Of a DNA stretch of 64,000 bases, positions 16,818 through 27,568 are shown piece by piece. Source of the DNA: Neobacillus rhizosphaerae (lineage in GTDB: Bacteria; Bacillota; Bacilli; Bacillales; Cytobacillaceae); the NCBI RefSeq assembly GCF_937468385.1, contig NZ_CALBWS010000026.1:1-64000 (forward strand), written 5' to 3'. Under the pieces are notes generated by a model, which was not told where the DNA came from, did no database searches, and saw nothing but the letters and a program-made list of their open reading frames with translations. The stretch's first letter is position 1. Every line of letters begins with the position of its first letter. Position numbers and translations under genes: made by a program.

Positions 16818-18107
16818 TTGAAGTTAGAAATAATTAGAAAGATTATTGGTGGAATTCTCCTTGTTTCATTAATTAGCCTTATCTTTTTTCAGCCGTTCCA
16901 GCAGTACATTAATATACCAAAGACAATTACTGTTTTTGAAGGACAGGATTACACTTTCAAAAAGGCTGGCCCGGTATCAGCCGCTTTTGTTTCTCATAAT
17001 TCGAAAAACACATTGGATCAAGAAGAGCATTCGGTTTCGGTTAAAGCATCTGAAAAAGGCAAAAATGAAATGCTTCTAGAATATGCGGGGATCCCAATTA
17101 AAAAGGTCGATGTACATGTCTTAAAAGATTTTCGAGTTATCCCAGGTGGACAATCCATCGGTGTAAAATTAAATACGGTTGGTGTTTTGGTAGTGGGGCA
17201 CCATTTAATCAATACAACGAATGGAAAAAAATCTCCTGGTGAAATGGCAGGAATTAAAATCGGAGATATGATTACCGAAATTAATGGTAATAAAATAGAG
17301 AAAATGACTGATGTAGCACCGTTTGTGCAAACAGCAGGACAAAATGGTAAAGCTCTTGATATGGTCATTAGCCGTGAAAGCGGAAAAATCACGACCAAAC
17401 TTACTCCATTAAAAGATAAAGGGGAAAATACCTATAAGCTTGGTTTATATATTCGAGATTCAGCTGCAGGAATTGGAACAATGACCTTTGTCCACCCTCA
17501 ATCTAAAAAATATGGTGCACTTGGTCATGTTATTTCTGATATGGATACAAAAAAACCAATTGTGGTCGAAGATGGCCAAATAGTCCGTTCTACAGTAACT
17601 TCAATTGAAAAGGGAAGTAATGGTGACCCTGGTGAAAAGCTTGCACGCTTTTCTTCTGACCGTGAGATTGTTGGGAATATCCAAAAGAATAGTCCGTTTG
17701 GGATTTTTGGAGAATTAAATAAAGAATTTAAAAATGGAGTGATGGATAAAGCTCTGCCAATAGCGTTATCCCATCAGGTAAAAGAAGGACCTGCAAAGAT
17801 TTTAACCGTGGTTAATGATGATCGCGTCGAAGAATTTAATATTGAAATTGTAAGCACAATCCCGCAAAAGTTTCCAGCTACAAAAGGAATGGTCATAAAA
17901 GTAACCGATCCTAAGCTCCTTGCAAAAACAGGAGGAATTGTTCAAGGGATGAGTGGAAGTCCGATTATTCAAGATGGAAAGCTTGTCGGAGCCGTCACAC
18001 ATGTCTTTGTCAATGATCCAACCTCAGGTTATGGGGTGCATATTGAATGGATGCTAAACGAAGCTGGAATTAACATATACGAAACACCAAAAAACAAAGC
18101 AAGTTAA
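16818..18107 (+). CDS. spoIVB: SpoIVB sporulation serine peptidase
   Basis: SpoIVB is secreted from the forespore into the intermembrane space and cleaves SpoIVFA, which releases pro-sigma-K processing. The 429-aa protein has an N-terminal membrane segment (about 8-28), a PDZ domain (about 120-200, [19 protein letters not shown]) and an S55 peptidase domain with [10 protein letters not shown] and the serine motif GMSGSPIIQ, then [19 protein letters not shown] 16818 is chosen because AGGAG is 10 bases upstream; GTG 16809 is only 1 base from it. It is followed by a strong terminator and spo0A, as in B. subtilis. Confidence 0.95.
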   Translation: MKLEIIRKIIGGILLVSLISLIFFQPFQQYINIPKTITVFEGQDYTFKKAGPVSAAFVSHNSKNTLDQEEHSVSVKASEKGKNEMLLEYAGIPIKKVDVHVLKDFRVIPGGQSIGVKLNTVGVLVVGHHLINTTNGKKSPGEMAGIKIGDMITEINGNKIEKMTDVAPFVQTAGQNGKALDMVISRESGKITTKLTPLKDKGENTYKLGLYIRDSAAGIGTMTFVHPQSKKYGALGHVISDMDTKKPIVVEDGQIVRSTVTSIEKGSNGDPGEKLARFSSDREIVGNIQKNSPFGIFGELNKEFKNGVMDKALPIALSHQVKEGPAKILTVVNDDRVEEFNIEIVSTIPQKFPATKGMVIKVTDPKLLAKTGGIVQGMSGSPIIQDGKLVGAVTHVFVNDPTSGYGVHIEWMLNEAGINIYETPKNKAS

Positions 18108-18135
18108 AAAAGGATGATCTTGAACGCTTTTTTGA

Positions 18136-18172
18136 GCAAAATAGGTGGATTATCCTATTTTGCTTTTTTTTT
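18136..18172 (+). terminator. Terminator after spoIVB
   Basis: GCAAAATAGG pairs perfectly with CCTATTTTGC, followed by ten T residues. Confidence 0.93.
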
Positions 18173-18291
18173 TATAAATGCTTGGAAAACAATAAGGCCA
18201 AAGTGGATATAATGCGAAATTAGTCGAAAAAGAAAGAAAAACAAAGAAAAGATAAGATATTATCACTATTTTAAGAAATATTAAAAAAATG

Positions 18292-18320
18292 AGAGGAATT
18301 TTTGTTGCATTGTCGAATTT
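18292..18320 (+). promoter_or_regulatory. Sigma-H promoter of spo0A with overlapping 0A box
   Basis: AGAGGAATT (18292-18300) and GTCGAATTT (18312-18320) fit the sigma-H consensus RNAGGAWWW and RNNGAATWW with an 11-base spacer, the spoVG arrangement. TGTCGAA (18311-18317), an exact 0A-box core, overlaps the -10 element, implying direct feedback by Spo0A. A second weaker AGTCGAAA site lies near 18223. Confidence 0.78.
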
Positions 18321-18398
18321 GTAAATTAGAATAGAATTAAGAATTGAATAGCGGTTTATGATGAAATAGAGTTGAGTTGAATTGAGGAGGAACCGGAA

Positions 18399-19190
18399 GT
18401 GAAGAAAATAAAAGTTTGTATCGTTGACGACAATAGGGAATTGGTTGGTTTATTAGAGGATTATATATCATCCCAAGAGGATATGGAAGTGGTTGGGATT
18501 GCTCATAATGGTCAAGAGTGTTTAGATATGTTATCTACAACAGACCCTGATGTACTTGTTTTAGATATTATCATGCCGCATCTAGATGGTTTGGCAGTAC
18601 TTGAGCGGCTGCGGGAGGTAAAGAAAGGGGCTATTCCAAATGTCATTATGCTGACAGCGTTTGGGCAGGAAGATGTGACTAAAAAGGCTGTCGACCTTGG
18701 AGCATCTTATTTTATTTTAAAACCCTTTGATATGGAAAATCTCGGTAACCATATTCGGCAAGTCAGTGGGAATTCCAATTCGTTCACACGTAAGGCTCCA
18801 TCCTCAAGCTATCGCTCTCAATCAGAACATAAGCCCAAAAATTTGGATGCCAGCATTACAAGTATTATTCATGAGATTGGGGTTCCAGCACATATTAAAG
18901 GGTATTTATATTTACGTGAAGCCATTTCCATGGTATATAACGACATTGAACTATTAGGCTCTATCACGAAAGTGTTATATCCTGATATTGCAAAAAAGTA
19001 TAATACAACCGCAAGCCGAGTTGAGCGAGCTATTCGTCATGCCATCGAAGTGGCTTGGAGCCGTGGAAATATCGATTCGATTTCCAGTCTGTTTGGATAC
19101 ACTGTCAGCATGACAAAAGCAAAACCGACAAATTCGGAATTCATCGCCATGGTCGCCGATAAATTACGGTTAGAACATAAGGCTTCCTGA
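18399..19190 (+). CDS. spo0A: Sporulation master regulator Spo0A
   Basis: Spo0A is the response regulator that, when phosphorylated by the phosphorelay, commits the cell to sporulation. The 263-aa protein has a receiver domain (1-120: VDDNREL acidic pocket, [14 protein letters not shown] with the phosphoacceptor Asp, MLTAFG and LKPFD) and a C-terminal sporulation-specific DNA-binding domain ending in the helix-turn-helix [17 protein letters not shown]. The GTG start has GAGGAGG. The orphan sensor kinase at 55770 may feed the same relay, which is inference. Confidence 0.97.
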   Translation: MKKIKVCIVDDNRELVGLLEDYISSQEDMEVVGIAHNGQECLDMLSTTDPDVLVLDIIMPHLDGLAVLERLREVKKGAIPNVIMLTAFGQEDVTKKAVDLGASYFILKPFDMENLGNHIRQVSGNSNSFTRKAPSSSYRSQSEHKPKNLDASITSIIHEIGVPAHIKGYLYLREAISMVYNDIELLGSITKVLYPDIAKKYNTTASRVERAIRHAIEVAWSRGNIDSISSLFGYTVSMTKAKPTNSEFIAMVADKLRLEHKAS

Positions 19191-19368
19191 ATGGGCCAGT
19201 AAATATTTTGAAAGCCTTCATCATCGTGAATGAAGGCTTTTTCTTTTCCCATTCTATTAGTTTTTGAATGAGAATTTGCAAATGGCTTTGCATAAGCTGT
19301 TCTATCGGTACATTTAATTTCTCGGAAACCTTTATTGTTGTTTCTAGTGATAATGGTAAAGATTTCAA
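19141..19368 (-). CDS. YycC-like small protein with extended tail
   Basis: The first 46 residues ([20 protein letters not shown], then [17 protein letters not shown]) resemble the small Bacillus protein YycC as I remember it. The frame then runs on for about 29 residues through the spo0A terminator stem and overlaps the spo0A 3-prime end by 50 bases, so the tail may be non-native. The TTG start has AAGGGA upstream. Function is unknown. Confidence 0.55.
   Translation of the reverse strand: MKSLPLSLETTIKVSEKLNVPIEQLMQSHLQILIQKLIEWEKKKPSFTMMKAFKIFTGPFRKPYVLTVIYRRPWR
19211..19246 (+). terminator. Terminator after spo0A
   Basis: AAAGCCTTCAT pairs with ATGAAGGCTTT, then TTCTTTT. It lies inside the opposite-strand YycC-like frame. 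Confidence 0.85.
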
Positions 19369-19403
19369 GTAATCCCTTCATTTTAAAGTTAGGAAGTGAA
19401 AAC

Positions 19404-20132
19404 ATGACACAAATTTTTGCGCACCGCGGATACTCTGCCTCTTTTGCTGAAAATACAATGGGAGCCTTTGTTGAGGCAGAAAAGGCAAGAGCAGACGGGA
19501 TTGAGCTTGATGTTCAATTAACAAAGGATGGTGAAATTGTTGTCATCCATGATGAAAAGGTTGACCGAACAACGAGTGGTAAAGGGTTTATTAAAGATTT
19601 TTTATATAAGGATATCAGAAAACTTAATGCGAATAACAAGGGTGTTAAGAAAGAGTCGATTCCATCCTTATCCGAGGTTCTTGAATGGCTGAAAACAAAT
19701 AAATTACAATGTAATATTGAACTAAAAAATGGTTTGATCACCTATGAAGGAATGGAAGAAAAGGTCATTCAACTGGTTCGAAAATATGGTTTATCGGACC
19801 GGATTATTATCTCCTCTTTTAATCACTATAGTATCGTTTACTGCTATCGGCTTGCACCGGAAATTGAAACAGCACCACTTTTCATTGAAGGAATCTATAT
19901 GCCATGGATTTATTCCCAATCCATTAAAGCAAAAGGGATTCACCCTAAACATTCTGCTATGTCTGATAATATCATCATAAATACGATGGAAAATGGAATT
20001 GCTGTCCGGCCCTATACGGTTAATAAAGATGCAGATATGCATCGCCTTTTTAACCTAAATTGCACGGCCATCATTACAGACGATCCAGTTAAGGCATTTA
20101 AAATACGGAAACAATATGAAAAGAGACCATAA
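19404..20132 (+). CDS. yqiK: Glycerophosphodiester phosphodiesterase
   Basis: A 242-aa single-domain GDPD (TIM barrel) that hydrolyses glycerophosphodiesters to glycerol 3-phosphate and an alcohol. Motifs are FAHRGYSASFAENTMGAF with the catalytic His/Arg, GIELDVQLTKDGEIVVIHD with the metal-binding Glu/Asp and catalytic His, NIELKNG, and a C-terminal VNKDADMHRLF segment. No signal peptide, so probably cytoplasmic. ATG 19404 with AGGAAGTG 5 bases upstream is chosen over the upstream open frame. The B. subtilis locus equivalent is yqiK. Confidence 0.93.
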   Translation: MTQIFAHRGYSASFAENTMGAFVEAEKARADGIELDVQLTKDGEIVVIHDEKVDRTTSGKGFIKDFLYKDIRKLNANNKGVKKESIPSLSEVLEWLKTNKLQCNIELKNGLITYEGMEEKVIQLVRKYGLSDRIIISSFNHYSIVYCYRLAPEIETAPLFIEGIYMPWIYSQSIKAKGIHPKHSAMSDNIIINTMENGIAVRPYTVNKDADMHRLFNLNCTAIITDDPVKAFKIRKQYEKRP

Positions 20133-20146
20133 GGCCTCTTTTTTAT
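20120..20146. terminator. Bidirectional terminator between yqiK and yqzF
   Basis: AAGAGACC and GGCCTCTT pair across ATAA, with flanking A and T runs, between two convergent genes; the yqiK stop codon is in the loop. Confidence 0.75.
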
Positions 20147-20376
20147 TTTTTGAATCTAGCTTGAACATTGTTTCTTTTTCGATCACGGTGAAATATAAAC
20201 CCAGCGACAAAACCGAGACCACCAATAAAAAAAACCAATCCAATTAGAAATTGAAGCCATAAATAAGGGAATGGTGCTTGAAGAATGCCAAAGGTCATAT
20301 CACGCATTAATTTTATTCCTAAAGCGGCTAAAATCCCTGGGATCAACAAAATGATAAGAGCAATAATACGCTTCAT
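20143..20376 (-). CDS. yqzF: DUF2627 membrane protein YqzF
   Basis: A 77-aa protein with two hydrophobic helices (about 4-22 and 38-62) separated by IKLMRDMTFGILQAPFPYLW and a basic RDRKRN tail. It matches the DUF2627 family (B. subtilis YqzF), function unknown. GGAAGGAT precedes the ATG. It is divergent from bkdR, as in related genomes. Confidence 0.88.
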   Translation of the reverse strand: MKRIIALIILLIPGILAALGIKLMRDMTFGILQAPFPYLWLQFLIGLVFFIGGLGFVAGFIFHRDRKRNNVQARFKK

Positions 20377-20562
20377 TAAATATATCCTTCCAATTTATAT
20401 TTTTAAGTAAAGGTATATCTAGATTATATCTCATGAAAATACTATTACATAGAAGAAATTTGTCAAGGCGGGAGTTTGGTTATAAAATAGATAATGAAAT
20501 AAATTGCATATTTTCCCTGGGATGGGATGAAAAAAATTTCTTTATTAAAGGGGCCGGAGAAC

Positions 20563-22638
20563 ATGCAAAACGTAATGATTGTTGGAGCCGGCAAGGGTGG
20601 TACCGCAATCTTAAAAATTTTAAAAGAATCAGAGGTGTTAAAAGTCCATCTGGTGATTGATCGCAATTTGGATGCACCAGGCATTTTATTGGCCCAACAA
20701 GAGGGGATTAAAACAGGGACCCATTGGCAGCCTTTTCTAACTGAAAATATCGATATCATTATTGAAGTAACGGGTAATGATGCTGTTTTTCAAGAAATAC
20801 GAAATGCTAAAAAGAAGAAAACAGTGTTGATTCCGGGAAGTGTTGCCTTTCTGCTTTCAAAGCTTTTGGAAGAAAAAGAAGAATTGGTTGTGAAGCACCA
20901 AAATGAATCCTATCAGCAGGAACTAATTTTTAATGCTGCTAATGATGGGATGATGGTGATTGATAATCATGGAACCGTCATCTTGTTTAACAAACGAGCT
21001 GAAGAAATAATGGGAGTAAAAAAAGATGAGGCAATCGGAAAATCTATAGTTGAAGTCATTCCAACAACCAGGCTACCGCTAATTCTTAAAACAAGAAGAA
21101 TTGAAGCGAACCAAGAAATGTTGTTGGGGAATGATCGGAAAATCATCACAACCCGTATCCCCATCATTGAAGAAAACGGAACAATAATCGGGGCTTTTGC
21201 TGTTTTTAAAGATATTACAGAGGTTGTGAATCTAGCGGAGGAAATTACGGATTTAAAAGAAATCCAAACTATGCTTCAAGCGATTATCCATTCGAGTGAT
21301 GATGCTATTTCTGTTGTGGATGAGGATGGCCGGGGAATCCTCATCAATCCAGCTTATACCCGTATTACCGGCCTCACACAAGAGCAAGTAATTGGCCAGC
21401 CTGCTACTGCGGATATATCTGAAGGTGAGAGTATGCATATGAAGGTAATACAAACCCGAAGAGCTGTCCGTGGTGTCCCGATGAGGGTGGGGCCAAATAA
21501 AAAGGAAGTAATTGTGAATGTTGCACCGATTATTGTTAAAGGGAAATTGAAGGGGAGCGTCGGTGTTATTCATGATATGTCGGAAATGAAATCACTTAGC
21601 AGGGAATTGAGCCGGGCCAGGCAAATCATTCGTACGCTGGAGGCCAAATATACCTTTGAGGATATCGTTGGTCAATCCGATGAAATGATGCTTGCCATTG
21701 AGCAGGCAAAACTTGGAGCGAAAACACCTGCAACCGTCCTTCTTCGCGGTGAGTCCGGAACGGGAAAAGAGTTGTTTGCCCATGCCATACATAATGCAAG
21801 TGATCGGAAATATAACAAATTTATTCGGGTTAATTGTGCCGCTATCTCTGAATCATTGCTAGAAAGTGAACTATTTGGTTACGAAGAAGGGGCTTTTTCC
21901 GGGGCAATCCGAGGAGGGAAACGAGGTTTTTTTGAAGAAGCGAATAATGGCAGCATCTTTCTCGACGAGATTGGCGAGCTTTCTGCGAATACTCAGGCGA
22001 AACTGTTAAGGGTATTACAAGAGAATGAAATCATTCGTGTGGGTGCCACAAAGCCTGTCATCATCAATGTCAGAGTCATTGCTGCCACCAATGTTAATTT
22101 AGAAAAGGGTATCGCCAAAGGATCCTTTAGGGAAGACTTATATTATCGTTTAAATCGCATGCCCATTCATATTCCGCCACTTCGAAATCGAAAAGAAGAG
22201 ATTCCGTTATTATGTGAACGACTTATTCAAAAAATTAATCGCGACTATGGACGTAACGTGGAAGGAGTTACCCAAGCAGCCTTACTTCAGTTAATGGGGT
22301 ATGATTGGCAGGGGAACGTTAGGGAATTAGAAAATATTCTTGGCCGAGCGATTATTTTTATGAACTTTTATGAGACATTAATCGATGTTCATCATTTACC
22401 TGAGTTAAAAAATAAAAAAAGTGGTAGTGAGCTATCCCTTACCAATACGAGTGAATCCTTTACATTAGCCCATTCTTTATCGGAGATGATGGAAGGATAT
22501 GAGGCAAAAATCATTCAGCAAACACTTTTCCGCTTAAATGGTAATAAGACATTAACGGCCAAAACGCTTGGGTTATCTGTAAGGAATTTATATTATAAGC
22601 TCGAAAAATACAATCTTGAAAAAAATAGCATGCAATAA
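20563..22638 (+). CDS. bkdR: BkdR, sigma-54 dependent activator of the bkd operon
   Basis: BkdR activates sigma-54 RNA polymerase at the promoter before ptb. The 691-aa protein has an N-terminal Rossmann-like domain ([11 protein letters not shown]), two PAS-like sensor domains (about 125-240 and 250-355), the AAA+ domain with Walker A GESGTGKE, the sigma-54 contact loop GAFSGA, Walker B FLDEIGEL, and a C-terminal Fis-type helix-turn-helix ([20 protein letters not shown]). ATG 20563 ([10 protein letters not shown]) is used because GGAG lies just upstream and homologues start there; ATG 20527 is also open. Confidence 0.94.
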   Translation: MQNVMIVGAGKGGTAILKILKESEVLKVHLVIDRNLDAPGILLAQQEGIKTGTHWQPFLTENIDIIIEVTGNDAVFQEIRNAKKKKTVLIPGSVAFLLSKLLEEKEELVVKHQNESYQQELIFNAANDGMMVIDNHGTVILFNKRAEEIMGVKKDEAIGKSIVEVIPTTRLPLILKTRRIEANQEMLLGNDRKIITTRIPIIEENGTIIGAFAVFKDITEVVNLAEEITDLKEIQTMLQAIIHSSDDAISVVDEDGRGILINPAYTRITGLTQEQVIGQPATADISEGESMHMKVIQTRRAVRGVPMRVGPNKKEVIVNVAPIIVKGKLKGSVGVIHDMSEMKSLSRELSRARQIIRTLEAKYTFEDIVGQSDEMMLAIEQAKLGAKTPATVLLRGESGTGKELFAHAIHNASDRKYNKFIRVNCAAISESLLESELFGYEEGAFSGAIRGGKRGFFEEANNGSIFLDEIGELSANTQAKLLRVLQENEIIRVGATKPVIINVRVIAATNVNLEKGIAKGSFREDLYYRLNRMPIHIPPLRNRKEEIPLLCERLIQKINRDYGRNVEGVTQAALLQLMGYDWQGNVRELENILGRAIIFMNFYETLIDVHHLPELKNKKSGSELSLTNTSESFTLAHSLSEMMEGYEAKIIQQTLFRLNGNKTLTAKTLGLSVRNLYYKLEKYNLEKNSMQ

Positions 22639-22657
22639 ATTTCATGATATGAAAAAT

Positions 22658-22681
22658 ATTGCACGGTATAATTGGTGCAAT
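22658..22681 (+). promoter_or_regulatory. Probable BkdR upstream activating site
   Basis: ATTGCAC (22658-22664) and GTGCAAT (22675-22681) form a perfect inverted repeat with a 10-base spacer, centred about 40 bases before the -24 element, the usual place for an enhancer site of a sigma-54 activator. A second palindrome (TTCAT/ATGAA, 22641-22653) lies just before it. Confidence 0.68.
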
Positions 22682-22706
22682 AAAGCGTTTTCAAACAAAT
22701 GTGTTT

Positions 22707-22722
22707 TGGCACAAATCTTGCA
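22707..22722 (+). promoter_or_regulatory. Sigma-54 (SigL) promoter of the ptb-bkd operon
   Basis: TGGCAC-N5-TTGCA is a perfect -24/-12 element, with GG and GC separated by exactly 10 bases. Expected transcription start is about 22733, which rules out TTG 22732 as the ptb start. Just upstream, 22680-22693 matches the CcpA cre pattern at 12 of 14 positions but lacks the leading TG. Confidence 0.92.
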
Positions 22723-22770
22723 CATTAATAATTGGGAGTAGCAGTAATTGGAGAAGGGGTTGATGATAAC

Positions 22771-23676
22771 TTGTTGCTAGATTCACTAATTGACAAAGCA
22801 ACCCATGAAGGCATAAATACTGTTGCAGTTGCTGCAGCAGAAGATTCTGAAGTCATAGAAGCTGTTATTGATGCATTAAATCGAAATCTTGCTCATTTCA
22901 TCCTGTTCGGTGATAAAGATAAAATTTCTTCACTCATTGAAAGGAAAATGGATGAACGGATGAACAGTAATCATGTAAAAATTGTTCAGGCCGATTCAAC
23001 TGCCAACGCAGCAGAGTTAGCTGTTAAGGCTGTTTTTAACAAAGAAGCCAATGTACTAATGAAAGGTAATATTCCAACCAATATTTTTTTAAAGGCTGTC
23101 TTAAATAAGGAATATGGACTAAGAACAGGGAATGTTTTATCGCACGTCGCTTTTTTTGAAATTCCTGGCTATGACCAACTTACGATTGTAACAGACGCTG
23201 CATTGAATATTGCACCTGACTTGGAACAAAAAGCACAAATAATAAAAAATGCTGTTTCAATGGCCAAGTCGATTGGAATCGAGACTCCGAAAGTAGCTCC
23301 CATTGCCGCAGTTGAAGTAGTTAATCCAGTGATGTCGGCAACCATGGATGCTGCTGCATTGACGATGATGAATAAACGGGGACAAATATCTGGCTGCATC
23401 GTTGATGGGCCGCTTGGCTTAGATAATGCTGTTTCAGCAATCGCTGCAGAACATAAAGGAATACAGAGTGAAGTAGCTGGTAAAGCCGATATTTTATTGG
23501 TACCTACTATCGAAGTTGGAAATGTATTGTATAAATCATTAATTTACTTTGCGAAAGCAAGGGTTGGTGCCGTTGTTGCTGGTGCTAAAGCACCCATTGT
23601 GTTAACATCTAGGGCCGATTCAGCGGAAAGTAAGCTTTATTCACTTGCGTTAGCGTTATGCTGTATTAAAAAATAG
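22771..23676 (+). CDS. ptb: Phosphate butyryltransferase
   Basis: Ptb exchanges CoA for phosphate on butyryl- and branched acyl-CoAs; with Buk it yields ATP and free acid. The 301-aa protein shows [60 protein letters not shown] and the C-terminal [25 protein letters not shown], all typical of this family. I start at TTG 22771 (TTG 22774 also possible): GAAGGGG is 11 bases upstream and the homologous N-terminus aligns here. First gene of the sigma-54 operon. Confidence 0.93.
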   Translation: MLLDSLIDKATHEGINTVAVAAAEDSEVIEAVIDALNRNLAHFILFGDKDKISSLIERKMDERMNSNHVKIVQADSTANAAELAVKAVFNKEANVLMKGNIPTNIFLKAVLNKEYGLRTGNVLSHVAFFEIPGYDQLTIVTDAALNIAPDLEQKAQIIKNAVSMAKSIGIETPKVAPIAAVEVVNPVMSATMDAAALTMMNKRGQISGCIVDGPLGLDNAVSAIAAEHKGIQSEVAGKADILLVPTIEVGNVLYKSLIYFAKARVGAVVAGAKAPIVLTSRADSAESKLYSLALALCCIKK

Positions 23677-23705
23677 ATATTCATCATTCGAGGAGGAATA
23701 AAACA

Positions 23706-24809
23706 ATGGAAATCTTCAAGTACTTAGAAAAATATGATTATGAGCAAGTAGTATTCTGCCAGGATCAACAATCAGGTTTGAAAGCGATTATCGCGATTCA
23801 TGATACAACACTTGGACCTGCTTTAGGCGGAACCCGCATGTGGACATATGCATCAGAAGAAGCAGCAATTGAAGATGCCCTTCGTCTAGCCAAAGGGATG
23901 ACTTATAAAAATGCAGCAGCAGGCTTAAATCTTGGGGGCGGTAAAACCGTTATTATTGGTGACCCTCGAAAAGATAAGAATGAAGCAATGTTCCGTGCAT
24001 TTGGCCGTTATGTCCAAGGGCTAAATGGCCGATATATTACAGCAGAAGATGTGGGTACAACTGTTGCTGATATGGATTTAATTCACGAAGAGACAGATTT
24101 CGTTACAGGAATCTCTCCAGCATTCGGTTCATCAGGCAATCCCTCACCGGTAACAGCATTTGGTGTTTATCGTGGAATGAAGGCTGCTGCGAAAGAGGCT
24201 TTTGGGTCTGATTCGCTAGAAGGAAGAGTGGTGGCTGTTCAGGGAGTTGGAAATGTAGCATATACTCTTTGCCAATATTTACATGAAGAGGGTGCACAAC
24301 TGATTGTAACCGATATTAATAAAGAGGCAGTTAATCGTGCAGTAGAAGCATTTGGTGCACTTGCAGTAGACCCAGATGAAATTTATGGTGTTGAATGTGA
24401 TATTTATGCCCCATGTGCTCTTGGAGCAACTATCAATGATGAAACCATTCCTCAACTAAAAGCAAAGGTTATTGCGGGTTCGGCTAACAATCAATTAAAA
24501 GATACCCGTCACGGGGATATCATCCATGAAATGGGTATTGTTTATGCACCAGATTATGTTATTAATGCTGGTGGTGTCATCAATGTTGCTGATGAACTCT
24601 ATGGATACAACCAAGAACGGGCTATGAAAAAGGTTGAACAGCTTTATACAACGATTGAAACAGTAATCGAAATTTCAAAACGTGATGGCATTCCAACATA
24701 CGTTGCAGCTGACCGGATGGCAGAAGAGAGAATTGCAAGAATCCGTAATTCTAGAAGCCAATTCTTGCAAAATGGCCATCACATTCTAAGTCATCGAATT
24801 TCAAGGTAA
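23706..24809 (+). CDS. bcd: Branched-chain amino acid (leucine) dehydrogenase
   Basis: Bcd deaminates Leu, Val and Ile to 2-oxo acids with NAD, feeding the BKD complex. The 367-aa protein shows [10 protein letters not shown], the catalytic-lysine region [34 protein letters not shown], the NAD fold [11 protein letters not shown] and the later [11 protein letters not shown]. Perfect GAGGAGG ribosome site. Second gene of the operon; a dispersed repeat separates it from buk. Confidence 0.96.
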   Translation: MEIFKYLEKYDYEQVVFCQDQQSGLKAIIAIHDTTLGPALGGTRMWTYASEEAAIEDALRLAKGMTYKNAAAGLNLGGGKTVIIGDPRKDKNEAMFRAFGRYVQGLNGRYITAEDVGTTVADMDLIHEETDFVTGISPAFGSSGNPSPVTAFGVYRGMKAAAKEAFGSDSLEGRVVAVQGVGNVAYTLCQYLHEEGAQLIVTDINKEAVNRAVEAFGALAVDPDEIYGVECDIYAPCALGATINDETIPQLKAKVIAGSANNQLKDTRHGDIIHEMGIVYAPDYVINAGGVINVADELYGYNQERAMKKVEQLYTTIETVIEISKRDGIPTYVAADRMAEERIARIRNSRSQFLQNGHHILSHRISR

Positions 24810-24811
24810 GT

Positions 24812-24865
24812 GAAAAAAGCGCAAGCGCTCGTTTAGCGTCGGATGGATTGGAGCTAGGCAGGATT
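24812..24865 (+). repeat. Dispersed intergenic repeat, copy B
   Basis: Starts AAAAAAGCGCAAGCGCTCG and ends GGAGCTAGGCA, in the bcd-buk gap inside the operon. Same family as 29567. Confidence 0.75.
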
Positions 24866-24981
24866 CGAAATTCTACGATGAAAATTTTGATGTTTTAAAA
24901 AATAGTAAAGGCAGAGCGCTGAATGGCAAATTCAGCGCGTTTGCCTTTAAATGATGTTTTTGTTAAATGGGGGTCACTACG

Positions 24982-26085
24982 TTGTCAGATAAAGAATATC
25001 GAATTCTCATCATCAACCCAGGCTCAACATCCACCAAGATTGGAGTCTTCGATAATGAAATTTCCATTTTTGAAAAGAACATCCGTCATGAGGCGGAGAT
25101 CATTAATACTTTTACAAATATTAATGATCAATATGATTTTAGAAAAAAGACCATTTTGGAAACACTGGATAAGGAAGGAATCAATATTTCTAAATTATCT
25201 GCAGTTTGTGGGCGGGGAGGATTACTTCGTCCAATCCAAGGGGGCACATACGCAGTTAATGACTTGATGCTGAAGGATTTACGATCCGGTTTTTCAGGAC
25301 AGCATGCATCGAATCTTGGTGGTATTATTGCCTATGAAATTGCCTCAGGCCTTAATATTCCATCGTTTATTGTCGATCCAGTCGTTGTCGATGAACTAGA
25401 CCCTATTGCAAGAATTTCTGGCTTCTCCTTAATTGAAAGAAAAAGTATCTTTCATGCCTTAAACCAAAAAGCAGTTGCTAGAAGAGTGGCTAAGGAATTA
25501 GGAAAAAAATATCATGAGTTGAATCTAATTGTTACCCATATGGGCGGTGGGATTACAGTGGGCGTCCATAAAGATGGAAAGGTTATTGATGTGAACAACG
25601 GTCTACATGGTGATGGACCTTTTAGTCCAGAACGTTCAGGAACTGTGCCAGCTGGGGATTTAATCGCACTTTGTTATTCAGGGGAACATTACCGGGAAGA
25701 AATCATGAAGCGCCTTGTTGGTCAAGGAGGGCTTGTAGGATACCTTGGAACTAATGATGCAGTAAAAGTCGAGAAAAGAATTGAAGCTGGCGACGTTGAG
25801 GCGAAGCTTATCTATGATGCTATGGCCTATCAAGTTGCCAAAGAAATTGGAGCTGCCAGTGCTGTATTATCAGGTAAGGTAGATGCGATAATATTAACGG
25901 GTGGTCTTGCTTACGGAAAAGGATTTGTGAGATCTATTACCGATAGAATTAATTGGATCGCTGATGTAATTGTTCAACCTGGTGAAAATGAACTTCAAGC
26001 ACTTGCTGAAGGTGCACTTCGCGTTTTACGTAATGAAGAAGATGTAAAGATGTATCCCGGACATTTTACAACAGCGATAATTTAA
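24982..26085 (+). CDS. buk: Butyrate kinase
   Basis: Buk transfers phosphate from acyl-phosphate to ADP. The 367-aa ASKHA-fold protein has the phosphate-1 motif [13 protein letters not shown] near residue 10, [22 protein letters not shown], the HMGGGITVG loop and the adenosine motif [12 protein letters not shown] 24982 is preferred over ATG 24967, since GGGGG then sits 9 bases upstream and the N-terminus matches homologues. It acts with Ptb. Confidence 0.94.
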   Translation: MSDKEYRILIINPGSTSTKIGVFDNEISIFEKNIRHEAEIINTFTNINDQYDFRKKTILETLDKEGINISKLSAVCGRGGLLRPIQGGTYAVNDLMLKDLRSGFSGQHASNLGGIIAYEIASGLNIPSFIVDPVVVDELDPIARISGFSLIERKSIFHALNQKAVARRVAKELGKKYHELNLIVTHMGGGITVGVHKDGKVIDVNNGLHGDGPFSPERSGTVPAGDLIALCYSGEHYREEIMKRLVGQGGLVGYLGTNDAVKVEKRIEAGDVEAKLIYDAMAYQVAKEIGAASAVLSGKVDAIILTGGLAYGKGFVRSITDRINWIADVIVQPGENELQALAEGALRVLRNEEDVKMYPGHFTTAII

Positions 26086-26107
26086 GGATAAAGGGGAGGA
26101 AAGATAA

Positions 26108-27529
26108 ATGGCACAAGAATACGATTTAGTCATTCTTGGCGGTGGAACAGGCGGCTATGTGGCTGCCATTCGCGCCTCTCAGCTTGGCTTAAAAACGGCA
26201 ATTGTAGAAAAAGGAAAACTTGGTGGTACTTGCCTACATAAAGGCTGCATCCCAAGTAAGGCACTATTAAGAAGTGCAGAAGTTTTTGCTACAACGAAAC
26301 ATAGTGAGGACTTCGGAGTCATCACAAGTGATGTTTCAGTGGATTTCAGTATGGTGCAAGCAAGAAAGAATAAAATCATTGACCAACTACATAAAGGTGT
26401 TCAGCATTTAATGAAGCAAGGGAAAATTGATGTTTATGAAGGGTTAGGACGCATCCTCGGCCCGTCGATTTTTTCACCAATGCCTGGGACAATTTCAGTT
26501 GAAATGAATAATGGCGAAGAAAATGAGATGTTGATTCCGAAAAATGTGATTGTGGCTACAGGTTCGAGACCAAGGACACTTCCAGGATTAGAAATTGATG
26601 GGGAATACGTGATGTCATCTGATGAAGCTCTGCAACTTGAAGCATTGCCAAGTTCAATTATTATTGTAGGCGGCGGTGTAATTGGCATTGAATGGGCATC
26701 GATGCTTTCTGATTTCGGGGTGGAAGTCACAGTTATTGAATATGCTGACCGTATCATTCCGACGGAAGATAAAGAAATCTCCAAAGAAATGCAGCGGTTG
26801 ATGAAGAAAAAAGGTATTAAACTTGTTACAAGTGCGAAAGTCCTTTCAGATACGATTGTTAGGGATAATGGAGTTTCCATTTCGGCAGAGGTAAAAGGTA
26901 CGGTAAAGGAATTTAAAGCTGAAAAGCTGCTTGTTTCGGTTGGACGTCAGGCGAACACGGAAGGTATTGGCATTGATAATACAGAGATACAAGTAGAAAA
27001 AGGCTTTATTGTAACTAATAAATTCTTCCAAACGAAGGAATCACATATTTACGCAATTGGCGATGTGATTGGTGGCTTACAGCTCGCCCATGTTGCTTCG
27101 CATGAAGGAATCGTAGCCGTAGAACATATTGCTGGGAAGGATCCTTCACCATTTGATTATAATCTAGTATCAAGATGTATTTATAGTAATCCAGAGGTTT
27201 CAAGCGTCGGAATAACAGAAGACCAGGCAAAAGAAAAAGGGCATAAAGTAAAAACAGGGAAGTTTTCTTTCCGGGCAATCGGAAAGGCACTTGTGTTTGG
27301 AGAATCAGATGGATTTGTTAAAATTATCGCTGATGAGAAGACCAATGATATTCTAGGGGTGCATATGATTGGTCCGCACGTTACCGATATGATTACCGAG
27401 GCAGGGCTTGCGATGGTATTAGATGCAACACCATGGGAAATCGCTCATACTATTCATCCACACCCAACTCTTTCAGAGGCAATCGGGGAAGCGGCACTTG
27501 CAGTAGATGGGAAAGCGATCCATTCATAA
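26108..27529 (+). CDS. lpdV: Dihydrolipoamide dehydrogenase of the BKD complex (E3)
   Basis: The E3 flavoprotein reoxidises dihydrolipoyl groups on BkdB with NAD. The 473-aa protein has FAD motif LGGGTGGYVAAIRA, the redox-active disulfide GGTCLHKGCIPSK, NAD motif VGGGVIGIEWAS, AIGDVIGG and the C-terminal His-Glu dyad HPHPTLSEAI. GGGGAGG precedes the ATG. Its position between buk and bkdAA marks it as the dedicated E3. Confidence 0.96.
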   Translation: MAQEYDLVILGGGTGGYVAAIRASQLGLKTAIVEKGKLGGTCLHKGCIPSKALLRSAEVFATTKHSEDFGVITSDVSVDFSMVQARKNKIIDQLHKGVQHLMKQGKIDVYEGLGRILGPSIFSPMPGTISVEMNNGEENEMLIPKNVIVATGSRPRTLPGLEIDGEYVMSSDEALQLEALPSSIIIVGGGVIGIEWASMLSDFGVEVTVIEYADRIIPTEDKEISKEMQRLMKKKGIKLVTSAKVLSDTIVRDNGVSISAEVKGTVKEFKAEKLLVSVGRQANTEGIGIDNTEIQVEKGFIVTNKFFQTKESHIYAIGDVIGGLQLAHVASHEGIVAVEHIAGKDPSPFDYNLVSRCIYSNPEVSSVGITEDQAKEKGHKVKTGKFSFRAIGKALVFGESDGFVKIIADEKTNDILGVHMIGPHVTDMITEAGLAMVLDATPWEIAHTIHPHPTLSEAIGEAALAVDGKAIHS

Positions 27530-27568
27530 GTTATTTTTTCAAACGAACAATTGGGAGGTAAGAAATAA

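Noticed and set aside
22732-22770. Upstream TTG start of ptb
   Set aside because: It lies at or before the transcription start expected from the sigma-54 promoter.
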